A stretch of 64,000 bases of DNA from positions 744,001 to 808,000 of the forward strand of contig JAACJK010000111.1 in assembly GCA_013368325.1 (NCBI GenBank), written 5' to 3'. Below are positions 46,288 through 58,393 of this stretch, piece by piece. Source of the stretch: Ephemerocybe angulata (taxonomy: Eukaryota > Basidiomycota > Agaricomycetes > Agaricales > Psathyrellaceae). The position numbers and the translations under genes are program-made. Below the pieces are notes generated by a model. That model saw only the letters and a list, made by a program, of their open reading frames with translations. It was not told where the DNA came from and searched no databases. Each line of letters starts with the position of its first letter. The first letter of the stretch is position 1.

Positions 46288-47940
46288 CTATTGAACGGTG
46301 ACAAAATGGGTAGTACCTTCTCGGTTGATGGCGATGACCATACATTCTGAACGATGAAGTTCTCTCCAGTCTTCGGCTTGGCAAGTAACAGAACAGTACG
46401 CCATCCTTCCACATCTTGAGCATTTCTTGATCTTGGAAATTGGAGACTGCGATTGACACTGTTTGAAACGCGTTCTCAGCTGCAACTACATGGCTTTTCT
46501 CATGCATCAAACGCACCTTGTAGTTATCACATGTCAGGCCAGTCTTTGAACAAGTTAAATTGCTCGGGTTGACGGATGTCATCCTCGATTTCAGAGAGTC
46601 CCATGCAGCAACATAAATTGGTTGCGGTATATTCGGACCGCTCAGCAGCGCGGCCGTCATCGCTTCAAACTTCGGGACGTGAAGCTGGTGCCAAGTTGCC
46701 TTCCACAAGCGCGGATGCGCCATATGGACTGACAACATACTAATGGCCTTTTGAAGCGTGTCGACATCTACGTTGCCTGGCCCTGAATAGCGGCATTGGA
46801 AACCGAGGCCCTCCACGCTGTTAACCAGGCATTTCAGTACTTGCACGTACCCCCCACCTATGAGCTGTGTCCAGTTACGAAGGGGTGAGAATGACGACGA
46901 CGCAATTGCAATATCAAGCACTTGCTTCCTGATCCATTGAATCAGGATCTTCTGACGAGGCCTTAACGAGCTTGGCGACGACGCTACTGCCAGTAGAACG
47001 GAGAACATCAGCTTTGACACTGTCGCGAAGAACATGCTTCCCGATAATGCCTTTGCCATTGCCGGTATCCGTGCCAGTTCTTGCCCTGCGTCTAGAATAT
47101 GTCCCGTGTAACCCAGTGTCCTGGCTGCTTGTTGCACCTCAGATTCTGATTGAACCTGCTTCGTTAGCACTGCCGCGGTGGCCTCCAAGCGCCTGACTGC
47201 CCATTGGATGATGGCGGAGGCGATCGAAGGTTCAGAGGCGACCCTGTCCTTCACCGTTTCGCGACCGTCATCCGTGTTCAAAATTGACTTTAAAACGTAG
47301 ATGACTGGGCAAGCCGCTCCAATCAGTAGATCTTCCCCAACGGTCCTCCCTTTATTTGTCCAGGCCGCGAAGACGAGGTCGACTAGAGAAGGAAGATAGT
47401 GGAATGTCCTTGTCAACTTGAGATCACCGGGGTGGAATTCTTTGTCAAGTGCCAGCAAGTTCCGGACAATGCTCAAGAGGATGAACCCACTCCTCTGTCG
47501 CTCCGGTAGTGCCACACTGAGGAAGTGTATCCAAAGCAAAATGCCCTCCGCCTGTTCCTGTGCTCCAGTCAGGAGTGCCTCCATCACCGCTCCGTGACCT
47601 TCCAATCCTCCTCCAAGTTTCCCTCGCGACAATCGTTCGAGAACAGATATCGCCCACCACGCAGGACTTCGCTCCTTCTCGGCACATATCTCCCGCCACC
47701 TCTCTGAGCCCGGAACAGGGATGGACTCGGGAGATAGGTACGAGTACATATCCCGAATGACATCCACGGTGCACAGCCCCGGGCGCACGCCAAGGTGGTT
47801 GTTCAGCGCTATTAGTCCCGTTATCTGTCCTGCCCTTGCCCGTCGCAACTCCTACTTTCCTTCAGTTGTAATAAGATAATACTCAGTGGGTTTTCACTCA
47901 CCAATTCTACCATCTCTCCTGTAATCATAGCTTCCCTCAT
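46288..47940 (-). CDS. MYND-type zinc-finger protein
   Basis: Exons 47940-47902 (MREAMITGEMVEL), 47851-46517 and 46479-46288 give 521 residues. Intron 1 is 50 nt (GTGAGT..TAG), intron 2 only 37 nt (GTGCGT..TTGCAG); both are phase 0. The C-terminus is the MYND finger: CSRCGRMAYCSVTCQAEDW, then LHRSEC. The preceding ~420 residues are helical and hydrophobic (LLWIHFLSVALP; FFATVSKLMFSVLLAVASS). This is the layout of the many mushroom proteins with a long helical body and a terminal MYND finger. MYND fingers bind proline-rich peptides in partner proteins; the partner here is unknown. An LTR element lies 368 bp upstream. Confidence 0.75.
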
Positions 47941-48307
47941 CGTAAAGGATCTTTCCCGCTTTATACTTCGCCCTCTGGCCCGGAACGTTCGCAGTGTCCT
48001 TTGATGGTACAGGCAGCGACGACTCGGACGTTTAGTGTGCGATGCAACAGCTGCCGCACAGACATTGCCTCCGAATGACTGTAGCCAAACTTCGCCAAAG
48101 CTCGCCGGTATCCCGGTCCGGGTAGATTCGGAGCAAGCCCCTTGCTTCGGTCCGGGGCCGGATACATACACATACACTTCGCAGTGCCGGGTGGAACGTC
48201 TGGTTCCTCAGCACCCCGCGCGAGCATGCGCAAAGGTAGAAGAGGGGTGGAAAATAATTGCAAGGATGGACAATGTGACGGCTTGCGGGACACTTCAGTC
48301 GCCTGGG
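47941..48307. other. Upstream region of the MYND gene
   Basis: Short overlapping frames without motifs. It separates the MYND gene start from the LTR element. Confidence 0.35.
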
Positions 48308-48482
48308 TGTCACGGTCAAGGACGACGGAGACAGGACTCAAGGCGGCGAGGAACGAAGGGAGGACGAAGAACAGGGAAAGAACGTGTTGATTCGACGGAG
48401 AAGACAAAAGGTATGGAGCTACGATAATATAGATGGTGCGCTTGGACATGCGCACGGACTAGGTGCGACGTTGACCGTCACA
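48308..48482 (-). repeat. 3' LTR
   Basis: Begins TGTGACGGTCAACG and ends CCGTGACA on the minus strand; pairs with 49981-50151. It differs from the partner by a few substitutions and small indels, so insertion was not recent. Confidence 0.85.
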
Positions 48483-48857
48483 TCACCTCCCCTTTTAGCG
48501 GGTGGAACCAGGAACGGTGGCTACGTTGGTACTAAAAATAAGTAGGATGTAAATAAAAAAATTGACGTTGAAAAAGAAGAAGGATAGAGCAAGGAAGAGC
48601 TAGCAAGACCAAAGCCTTTAGCAGGACAGCAATCAAATGGATACAAGTGATTCAAGGAGAGCGAAAGGGTTGTTAAATGCCAAGTGACACAACAGAAGAG
48701 TGCAGTGCGCACAACAGGACGAGGTATGGGACGTAGACCGAAGCCTAGCCCATCATGACGAGAACATGGCTGACAAGACCAAAGCCTTTTAGCCGAGATG
48801 AAGCGAGGAAGAGGAACATAAAGAAAAAAGGGGCGAGACAAACGAAAAAAACAAAAG

Positions 48858-49882
48858 TCAAGAGGTCAACCGACGGGGACAATTGGCAGCAAGATGTCTA
48901 CTCATGCCACAGGCGTAGCATAGACCAAGTTGGCGACGACGAGCATGCTCCTCCAAGGTGAGTGGAGCACGCGTCACTGCATCGATCTCCACGGGTACAA
49001 CATCGGGGTTGGAAGGAAGAGGCAGAGACTCGGTTGGAGGAGGGGAAGAGAATGATGATGACGGCAGTGACGAAGCAGATTTGCGGTTCCGCGAGAGCTC
49101 GTGAAGCTCGACATACACAGTTTGTAGAACTTCACGAAGTCCTCCATGAAGTAACGACCTCGGTTGATGAGGGTGTCCTGCACACAGTCCTTGAGGCCGT
49201 CGAAGTAGTGCTGGATCTTGGTTTGGTCGGTCCAGTTCAGGTCGCTGGCGTACTCGAGGAATCGAGCGGTGTAGTCAGCGGTCGACCCTGTCTGTCGGAG
49301 CTTCTATAAGTTGCGCAACGCCTTCGAGTAACGGTCGGGCTCGTCGAAGTGCTCGATGAATTGCTTGACGAGGCCCTCGAAGTCGTCCAGCAGTCGTTGC
49401 TTCTCCTGGGTGCGCTCGATTGTTGTATACCAGCTGGTTGGTGTGCCGTCAGCTAGGTAGAGGCTGAAATACCGAGTCTATAAGGACGCGACGCTGAAGA
49501 TCGATCGCGTTGCGGATCTCGCGCAGAACGGTTCAACCTGGTTGGCCTTGCCATTAAACATGCGCGGATCGCGGAACTTGGGCGCTCCGGAGCCCGAACC
49601 CGAACTGAGGTGGGCGCTAGCGAGACGGTCGACGAGGGATTGCATGACTGCTGTGGTGGCAGCCGTCGTGGCGTGCTGAGCAAAGTTGTCCATGTTTTGG
49701 CCTAGGGCATAAATGCTGCGCCGTGGCAGTGTCTGTCGGTCGTCGGGCATCGGGATGTCAGTGAACTCGGTCCCCAGAGGCGAGACATCGGGGAAGGCAG
49801 GGTGCTGAGCAGACTGAGGAGCTTCATGACGGTTGAGGGAAGGATCCTGAAGGTTGTTGGGGTCGTGGTTGACGTGAGACAT
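48858..49882 (-). pseudogene. Broken Gypsy gag gene
   Basis: Starts MSHVNHDPNNLQDPSL at 49882. After GKANQVEPF the frame changes twice into LYLADGTPTSWYTTIE, then QRLLDDFEGLVKQFIEHFD (retrotransposon Gag domain), a TAG after SKALRNL, then GSTADYTARFLEYASDLNW and DGLKDCVQDTLI. It ends with a zinc knuckle CYACGMSRHLAANC (CX2CX4HX4C) at about 48900. Gag forms the virus-like particle in such elements. At least two frameshifts and one stop make it non-functional. Confidence 0.8.
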
Positions 49883-49980
49883 TTTGGGCTTTGTTGGGTT
49901 TCAAGGTTGATGAGAGTGATGACAAGCAAGTAAGATAAGATAAGAAATAAAAGGCGCCCTACTGAGGGATGGTATCAAAC

Positions 49981-50151
49981 TGTCACGGCCAAGGACGACG
50001 GAGACAGGACTCAGGACGGCGAGGAACGAAGGGAGGACGAAGAACAGGGAAAGAACGCGTTGATTCGACGGAGAAGACAAAAGGTATGGAGATAAATATC
50101 GATGGTGCGTTTGGACCTGCGCACGGACTAGGTGTGACGTTGACCGTCACA
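49981..50151 (-). repeat. 5' LTR
   Basis: Direct-repeat partner of 48308-48482; same termini. Positions are upstream of gag on the minus strand. Confidence 0.85.
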
Positions 50152-50989
50152 CTTGGGTCCTGCACTCTAGGCTGAACCCGACGCGCCTAGGGGGCGGCGT
50201 GCCTTATGGCAAGCATATCTTGAAACTTACACACACCCCGACATCGGTGAATAACTTCAAGCGAGGATTCGAAAAGCTGATCCACAACCCGACTTCTCTG
50301 ATGCAGACACATGCACTGTTCGCTGCTCATCGTGCTGTTCGTTGGTTCAGATGTGCGTCTTGTTCGACATCCGCCGCTTCACCGAGCACCTTGCCAGCTC
50401 TCTGTGTATGTCCCCGCCAAGCGAGCGGCCTTTTAACACCTTCACTCTTTGCTCTGGGGTTCACGCTCAAGAAGACCGAGGAAGACACTGTTCAGGATCT
50501 GCCGATCATGGTTCCCCTTCCCTGCCCTGGCTTAACGTCCGGGCTGCAACGTACCTTTCCAGGGTAACAGTTTCCACCGGCTCGCATGACTATCGCCCGC
50601 AGCCTCTTCAAATTGGACAATGATACGACATGGACCGGACTATCCTCCAGCAAAAGATGGTCTGCTGTCGTGAGGAGGCGTTGGCGGCCTGGCGCGTCTC
50701 TCATGGATTGGATGTCGTGTACTCCACGAGCTGTTTGAATACCATACACTCCCCCATTGACAAGGTTCCTCCCCCATTCAAGCAGTGCCTTGCCCTCTCC
50801 CCACATCTTCCAAGTCGCCATACATCGCCCTGCACCACTCGAGATTAACATGAAATTCGTTTTGAAGCGCTTTGCTGTCAAAAGCTTGGCAACATGTACC
50901 ACGGAGTTCTTCAGCTCCTGGAAATGGTGTGTCCCTTTTGATTTGCATAGTCTTGGGGCGCCGGGATTCGGTAGGTTCTTTCAATATCA
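50152..50989. other. Stretch between the LTR element and the transposase copy
   Basis: Frames up to 136 codons on both strands (for example 50902-50492 minus) without recognised motifs. May hold the lost N-terminal part of the transposase copy that follows. Confidence 0.3.
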
Positions 50990-52840
50990 ATCATCTTGAT
51001 CTGAAGACTGAGTCACTAATTGAACGTAAATAGTAAGCTTCGCGCCAGACGAGGGAAGTTCCAACCGCGCTTCTCACTACCGTGGTCCTCTGGCCTTGTC
51101 CTGGGATGATACTGAGCTCGAGCCTGCGATCTCTATCTATCACGGGATGTGTACCTTGTTATTGGGGTTACTCAGGGAGTAATACGAGTGGATGCAAGAG
51201 GCGATCTCGACAAGGTGTTCGAGCAGGCGCAGCTTGAACGATTGTGGTTGCTGACCATTCCACTCCCTAAAATCCCGCCCATCGTCATCGCAGTCGTTGC
51301 CCGTGGAAACAAGGATACAGCTGAAGACCTGGAGGTCTTGCGCGACAAGGTTGCAGCACTGCTCCAATTCAGCCGATGACAGGAAGCTGCATACCATTCA
51401 TTCATTGCTGTGCAAGATTCCAAACATGCACTCAAGAAGGAACGTAACCAGATCCTCACCGGTGCCCGCCTTCTTGTTATTGGCAACGACATCCTCCATA
51501 TCGTTCAGTTGCATGCCTCTGCCGTGAGCGGTGCATCTCCCCTCCTCGCTCTGGATATCGAAAATCTCGATCGGCAAGATGATCACGCACCTGCACGCAC
51601 CTTCTCCGCAGCCATGCTCGAATTTCAGATGAAGAAGCAACCATCGCAGCGAGCGCCCGCCGTCTCTTGTCTAGGGGAGCTTGTGGATGCGTGGCAGGAC
51701 CGTCGCATCGGCCACCTCGAGCGAGCGAAGATGGTTATGCGTACTCGCTTTTCCTTGACTGCGTGGCGATCTCATATCATCGCCCATCCTGACCACTCAT
51801 AAACAATCAGTTCATATCCCAAGAATAATTCGACATTCATCATTTTCTGCGACAGCCCCCTGTCCCTCATCATCGTCTACCGCAAGTACTATCCAAAGTA
51901 CCCTCTCTGCTTTGGCTCCATCTCCATTCCACAGAGTGTGGTGAACACGTCTTCGGCGCAACCCGCAAAGTGATTCCTAACTTCACCTATGCCGATATGC
52001 TCGCTGCTGCGCACAAGGTGTTTGCTCTCCTCTGGTGCGTTTAAAAATCTGACGAGTGAGAAGGCAAATCAAACAGCCGCCGGATACCACCATACATACT
52101 TCAAGGACGAAGATCTGGACCTTCAAGTCCACCGACATGGAACTGGGCACCGCCTGAGACGCCGCATTCGACGAGACCGTGCAACTCACTTCGCTCTTTG
52201 GCACCCCCGCACAAACCATAGTTGCCCATGCACTGCCAACCACTAACAGTCCGGACAACAATGACTGCGACGACAACCACAACGCTCCAACAGTCCCACC
52301 CCATCAGCCTATCGCCTCCCTCCTCTCGCTCTTCGATACCTCATGGTTGAGCCCAAAGTCCAACGAGGAATACGAGGCATGCAAGTATGCTTTTGCTGCA
52401 GATAAGGCTGCACAGTCAGAAGCTCTGTAAGTCATCGATTGTTGTGCGCACCCCGGTCTGATATTAATCTTACTGCTAGTCACGCACTCCCTGACGCGAC
52501 TGACGGAGAAATTCAAGAAGTCCGGGCTTAAGTCAAGAGCTCGCTTCCAGAGGCGCTACCTGTTGGGGATGGACCGAGCGAAACCGAGGTATGTTGCGGC
52601 CTCTCATTCTCCCGCGGCATCGGCGTAGCTTATACGTTAATTTCGCAGTGCACTACACTTACCCTTGTATCGCCGACCAAGGAGCTTCAAGTTAAGACGA
52701 TGGTTGCTGAGCGCATCCCCCATCAAACGAAGGAAACCGCGAGGGCTGCTCGACGAAAAGGCGGTCCATCTCTCTTGCAAGGCATGAAATCGAATACAAT
52801 GGCACGGTTCAGCACCGACGGCCTTAACCCTCGATGAAGA
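50990..52840 (+). pseudogene. Decayed second copy of the P/THAP9-like transposase
   Basis: The block order equals that of the gene at 9444-13176: [124 protein letters not shown] before a GTAAGT donor; ERIPHQTKETARAA. About 60 residues between the LPLPK block and QDSKH are missing and several frames are needed, so the copy is dead. There is no ubiquitin unit upstream of it. It differs strongly from the first copy, so they are old paralogues, not a recent duplication. Confidence 0.85.
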
Positions 52841-53209
52841 ACTCGGTATGAAGCTCAAGCCCTTGGCGGTGAGGCTGCTACCATGCTCCTTGTGCCACAG
52901 CAATATTTCTCGGCTTGTATTGCAACCACGGTGCTCCCCAATCAATGATTTCAGAGACAGGGATATACAGGCGCGTCCATCCAAGTCGTTGTCCTGCGCG
53001 CAAGTGAATACAAGCGACCGACCAGCTGTGCTCTCCAGGCAAATTAAAGAGGGACACCGAGAGTGTGTGCACCACCGAGAGTAAGTTATGATGTTCAGAC
53101 TCGTCGGGATGTCGAACCAGAAACGGTCGACACCGAAAGCACGGCTGAAGTCTGCGTTAACGCAGTCTGTGGATAACATGCGGAGGGATGCAGATCAAAG
53201 GTCCTCTTT

Positions 53210-53325
53210 CGGGACGGACTTCCCCAACTTTTACGGACATCTCCAACCCCGGACGGACATCTCCAACGCTCCGGAGGGACAGCCCAGCGCTCTTGCGGAC
53301 AAACCTGCCACTCCGGGCGGGTTAT
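53210..53325. repeat. CGGACATCTCCAAC repeat cluster
   Basis: ACGGACATCTCCAAC occurs at about 53234 and as GGACGGACATCTCCAAC at about 53250; related CGGAC words continue to 53305. Shares the CGGAC core with clusters at 13565, 37430, 44188, 55130 and 59495. Confidence 0.55.
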
Positions 53326-53481
53326 GAGCAGCAGCATGGCGGAAGGGACGGTGAGGCCCATGAATCAAATGGTTTATCAGAGCTGAACATAGTTATTTAA
53401 AACCAGCGGTATGTTAACATTTTCCAGGCCAGTTGTGCAAGGCAGCGGTGTGCGACGAAGTTGGGTGACCGGAATGAACGG

Positions 53482-54075
53482 CTAGCAATCGGAATCATTG
53501 AATGTATCTTCACACTCCTCCCTATATCGCAGTAGAGGGCCTCCGGGTGGAGCAGTGGCAATATGCGAAAGCAGAAATTTGCAGCTAATCCTCGCCATGG
53601 TGGAAATCTGCGAAGCCTCAATGTGCAAGCGCTTGGCTCTCTTGCAAATCTTCTCTACCTCGTCAAGCTCTATTGCATCTTCAGACAGTGATCTCAACTT
53701 CCGCACTAGCCTGTCAGCTTTACTCCACAGCTTTTCAACGTAGGCGGCCTCGAGATTCAGAGCCCAACGAGCTAGATCCTGCCCATCCTCATAGCAATTG
53801 TTTTGGAAGTGAATGCAAAGGCGATCGGAGTATGCCCTGAATGTGCCTGTGCTGAGATCCAGAAGCTCGTCGACGTCCTTCGAAATATTTCGCGCACTTG
53901 CAACAATTTGATCGATCTGGGTCTCCGTCTGAGGATGCCTGTTAGAACCGGTGAGCTCATGGACCGGGAGAGGATCGGAACTCTCCTACCAATTATCTGC
54001 TCGAGGAGAAATTTCAAATGGTTCCGAAACCAGAGTAATATCCCTTGTAAAAGAAGCTTGGCTTAGCGACAGCAT
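53482..54075 (-). CDS. Unknown small helical protein
   Basis: Exons 54075-53990 (MLSLSQASFTRDITLVSEP) and 53938-53482; 51-nt intron with GTAGGA donor and TTCTAACAG acceptor, phase 2; 180 residues. It is strongly helical and charged (IDQIVASARNISKDVDELL; KLWSKADRLVRKLRSLSEDA; DEVEKICKRAKRLHIEA). No known domain. The in-frame splice through an otherwise fragmented region supports a real gene. Confidence 0.5.
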
Positions 54076-55864
54076 GTTGCGAGGTCGAGCGTTTCTACCG
54101 TTTTACGTGGCCAGGATGGGCCGTGAAATGGGTCATGAAATACACATCGCTATCTTCAACGTCGCTGAACGAGGAAGGGCTGGGCAGGTAGTCCATTCGA
54201 TTATCCCTATAAAGGATTCCTGTGTTCAGTCGCAGAAAGAGATACTTTTGAGGAGATGGGTGCTCCATACCATTCAATGTCTGGGGGAACTTCTGGAAAG
54301 GCTCTGGGTTGCTCGAGAAAATACCGCTCAAGCGCTTCAAAGTCCTCAGTACGTTCCGGAGGCGTAAGAGAATCTGTCATCAGGGAGTTCTGTTTCAACA
54401 CACCGGTGGGTCTGGGGTAGATATTTCCGGAAATAAAGGGTGGTAGAGAGGGTGTACGAGCAGGTGTCGAATCTTAAATTGAAGGAATTGCAGTTACATG
54501 TAAGTTAAGGTCTTGCTAGAAGCCAACTGTATGTATATCCTTAGCTAACTCCTGCAGCTGGATGAATGTGCTATTGAGCACGTTTCAAATTTACTTTGCG
54601 GGTGCTTGCTGTTTCTTTGTATGCCCTGCCCTTTGGCCGAAGCCCTCTAAAGCCGCCTTCAATGTCCTCGGCGCCGAATGCTGTTCCAGATGTGAGGCAG
54701 GAGGTCATGAAGACCGTTGTTCGCTATCCAATTGGGGTCTTAAGGCGCCTACGATGAGAGATCACGGCGGTTCAAAGCAAAAAAGACGCCTCGGGTTTTC
54801 CTGTGGAAGGCCATCAGGTCAACCTATGTAAAAGCCGTTCATTTAACTCATGGATAGAGCTCACCGCGAGCCCCATAACCTTCAGTTGCACTTTACAAAT
54901 GTCCGACAGCGGCTCACCAGCATCCACGGACGCTACCTCCTATCAGATTCTTTTGATTGCTCCCAGATAAGGGATAGCTCGGTACGTATCTACAAATATC
55001 ACGGCACTGTCCGTTGGCCTAGTAGCTGCCTGAATCACACTGGCCATGGGTCACTGCATTATACCCTCGAGCCGTAAGATATTACGGAAACTCCGTATAC
55101 GTTTTCCAGAGTACTTATTCGTTGGTAACGGACATCTTGCCCGGCTCGAGGCCCTGTCCGGCTTGACATCTGTCCGTTGGTCCGCTACATCTGCTTGTCC
55201 GGTGATGACGCAGGCACCTGATTGGCGGACTGGGCGAGGAAAATTGGGGTCCAGGCACGCCGGATGGTAAAATTGCTGCCACGGTTGCTTCAGATCTAAT
55301 ACTCAGAGAGCCGTCATGGCATTGGCATTAAACACCCTTTTTTCAAGTTACTCGAGAGCTAGGTAGGACGACTTCATCAAGCCTGGTCGCACTGTTGGAT
55401 GCTTGTGTGTGTGCAGGGGTGGTGACTTGGTGGACGCAATGTCCGCCAATGGGTGAGCGCGCCCTGGATCCCAATGCTCGCCTTCCAGGTGGTCCAGAGA
55501 AGACCCCAGATATGGACCCAATGCACCCGTGGGGGCCCTTACCGTTTAGACTTAACTTCGATTTTCATTCCATACAATGGTAATAATCACAGATTCGGAG
55601 GACTCACCCCGCGTCGGTGCAGGGATTGCTTTGGCTGCTATCTTAACTTCTGGCCCCAATTATCCCAGAGCTGTCGATAATTTACGAGGGAAGGTGATAT
55701 GTAAATCCGTGGTCATGTTTTCAGTCGACCGGGCTCATTTACTTGTTGGTTGCTATTATATAAAAAAGCGAAGTCCGACTATGCGCTACATTATAGAGGA
55801 CAAGGCAATACCGTCCGAGCATGGGGATGGGGGAGTCGTGTATGGAAGCCTTCAGGGCTGGAGC
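54076..55864. other. No supportable gene
   Basis: A short minus-strand frame (54401-54207, with DFEALERYFLEQPRAFPEVP) looks protein-like but cannot be extended. CGGAC/GTCCG words cluster at 55130-55205. Confidence 0.35.
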
Positions 55865-56801
55865 CTAAGAATACAGATGCCCGACCCGATGTGATATGAA
55901 GGAATTTTCCGACTTCCTGCCCATGTCGACGCAGGTCCTTCGGGCAACTTCCGCTATTCTGCACGTATCTTCTTCAAACCTTTGCAGCAATTTCAAGAAT
56001 ACCTCAAGGTCTGTAATGTGGTCGTCCAGAGAGTGGAGGATACCCGGTGGTAGTTGTGGATCGCTCCTTTGTGGCGGTGGGTCGTCAATTCTGACATGCT
56101 TTTGAATCATCTTCCCATCTGCTCCACACCCTGATTCACGTCCTGAGGCAGCGTCATCCAACAAAGGAGATTCAGGCCTCACCCCAAGACCTCTACGAGC
56201 TTTGGAGTCGCTCGATACTGGCTTATCCCTCAAACGAACCAAGTCTTTCGGTTCCCCGGGCATTCCAGTGCTCAGCTTCTTCGCTGCTACCCCTCGAAGG
56301 GGCTGAGCTTCTCCCGCAGGCCGCTCCCAATGCCTTTCCGCCCCCGTGTCACTCACAGCCGCACCCAGTAGGACACCAGCATTCGAGGGGCCAGGGTTGC
56401 GTTGGCGAATGATGTTCAAAGCCATGAGGAGTCCTGCATTGTTGACATCTGAGAAGACCCAAGACGGATCAGTATGCTCTGGCTGTATAACTAATTAACG
56501 CCCACCCACCCTTTGGAAGAGCACCGCTTTCCTGAAATTTCTCAAAAGGGGGCTTTGGGTTTCCGCATGCGCGCTGACGAACGGGGCCCAAGCCACCACC
56601 CAGGAGTCCAGGATTGTCGAGCCCTGTTGACCCGCAAAGAATGAGCAGTCTACCCCACTCAATTCAACAGCGCTTACCCTTGGGACGCTCGTTATCGGAG
56701 GAATCAGAGAGATGCTCTGCTGGCCGACTGGCGCTTTGGCGAAAGACGTTCAAGCCCCCGCCTCTGCCTGGTTTGTTGAACACTAGCGCGACGGACATCA
56801 T
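55865..56801 (-). CDS. Unknown protein, three exons
   Basis: Exons 56801-56678, 56623-56510 and 56448-55865; introns of 54 and 61 nt (GTAAGC..ACAG, GTGGGT..CAG), both phase 1; 273 residues. The start is the first ATG of a tandem pair. A small Asn/Pro/Leu-Leu motif recurs at the exon starts: DNPGLLGGGLGPVRQR, NNAGLLMALNIIRQR and SNAGVLLGAA. The middle is Pro/Arg/Ser-rich; the last 60 residues are helical (HITDLEVFLKLLQRFEEDTC). No known domain. Confidence 0.55.
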
Positions 56802-58393
56802 GCGGTGATTTCAAGAGGAGGAAAGGAAGAGGAACAGCAACAGCCGGATTGGAGCAATTCTGTAAGTATGCGTCGCCAGCTGACTAAGTGGGAAGACGAG
56901 CTGTCTTGTCAATGATCGAAGATCTCCTGTGTCGAGTTTGGATGATGCTCTCGTGTTGTGCAGAGTTGGCGACGAGTCAAGAGGCAGACATTGCTGTTGG
57001 CGCAGTCTTGATATACCTATTCTCTACCAGTTGAGGGTCTCATTTTTGCCCCCTTTCTCCCCACTTCCTTCTTCTCCAGGTTCGCACTTTGTGTACCCAT
57101 AAGTAGCACGAGGACATGCCCCTGATACGGTCTCTGAACCGCTATCCCACTTTATGCCCATTCGGGCGTTTGTAGAGAGCTGTATTCATTGGGAAGGTGT
57201 GTATGAGTTGGGCGTTGTAACCAAGTTGAAACGCTTTCTTGCCAGGGCATTGTCGGCGTTGCTGAAGTCGCCCCATTGCCAGAAGTATTCTGTTGTACTA
57301 TCAGGTTGCCAGGGGTAATTTGATAATAACGTTATACCCCCGATTAGTACGTAAGTAATATGCGTCCATGTCTAGGCGCCAGGCCTTAGGCATCTAAGGA
57401 AGAGACTGTTACAGCTTCTTCGCCTCCTCTCGCCCTTCTTTCAGTGGTTCGGTGCGTTGAACAGCAAGCGCAATAACTTTAAGTACTGTTTACTAGATGA
57501 ACTGTCTGTCGCCCTTGCTATATTTCGGTATGGATTCTGCTTAGACTCGTGACCATCCGTACTATGAGCGGGACAGCTCGATAGAGCTCTTCTGCTCATA
57601 GGCGACTGGGTTACAGTTCTAGATTCTGCTCACGACCTTCCTGCTTTGTAACAACAGCATCACGATTTCGAGAAGCTATCTCGTCTCGCGGATGCCCCGC
57701 ATACGTCGATCTTTGTAAGGGCTTATTCCATCCTGATACTTATCGTTGTTGCGCAGTACAACCACACTGCATACAAAGCTTGAAATATTATCGTGGCTGA
57801 GCGAAAAAGGGATGCTTGGGAGGTGGAGGTGGCTGTGCGATGATCAATTTGTTGGCTCGGACCAAGACACCGCGACGAAAGGTATGGCAATTTCTATATT
57901 TGGGCTGGTTCGGAAGCTGCGTCCACTCCACCAATTCATGCGCGGCGATTTGGATCTTGAGACGTAATGACTACCAGCCCACGAACGCGAGGACTGGTTT
58001 CATTTCTCCGGAAACTCGGCGTAGTGGTTGGATCGAGTTGCGGCCTTCTCCCACTCAATCACGACAGGACAGGGCCGACGTTCAAATACTAATGTCTGGT
58101 CCCTAGGCCGACTGACGCGAACGTATTGTCAAGTCCGTCTGATCGAACTTTGTAAGTGTCCTCCTGCTGGTTGTAATCGCCTTCGGGTCGAAATCGGAGG
58201 GTACTGGAGGGTAATGGAGCTATGCGGCTCGAACTTACGTTGAAAAGTCAAGGTTGGGCTCAACGCAAGCATAAATGAGTAGGGTTCTAAGGCCCGAAGG
58301 CGGAGTCCGTCCGTTCCGCGGGAGAATTCTTTTTCAAATAGGTGGGCGAGGGCGAGTCGATTCGAGATTGAACAGTCCTTTTTCTACCAGTCC
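56802..58393. other. Intergenic, no gene seen
   Basis: Frames up to 96 codons only (57816-58106), without motifs. Confidence 0.4.

Larger units (their letters stand above)
48308..50151 (-). mobile_element. Gag-only LTR retrotransposon (Gypsy-type)
   Basis: Two direct repeats flank a 1.5-kb interior: 48308-48482 (175 bp) and 49981-50151 (171 bp), nearly identical, each TGT..ACA at its ends. On the minus strand a polypurine tract AAAAGGGGAGGTGA (48483-48496) touches the start of the 3' LTR. The interior carries only a broken gag; no protease, RT or integrase fits in 1.5 kb, so it must depend on a relative for movement. The flanking pentamers (CTGGG / CTTGG) are not a clean target duplication. 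The base after the 5' LTR does not begin with the usual TGG of a primer-binding site. Confidence 0.85.

Noticed and set aside
48303..50156. Five-base target-site duplication for the LTR element
   Set aside because: CTGGG on the left and CTTGG on the right differ, so I do not claim one.
57746..58106. Overlapping 73- and 96-codon frames
   Set aside because: No motif or splice-consistent extension; isolated in a gene-free stretch.
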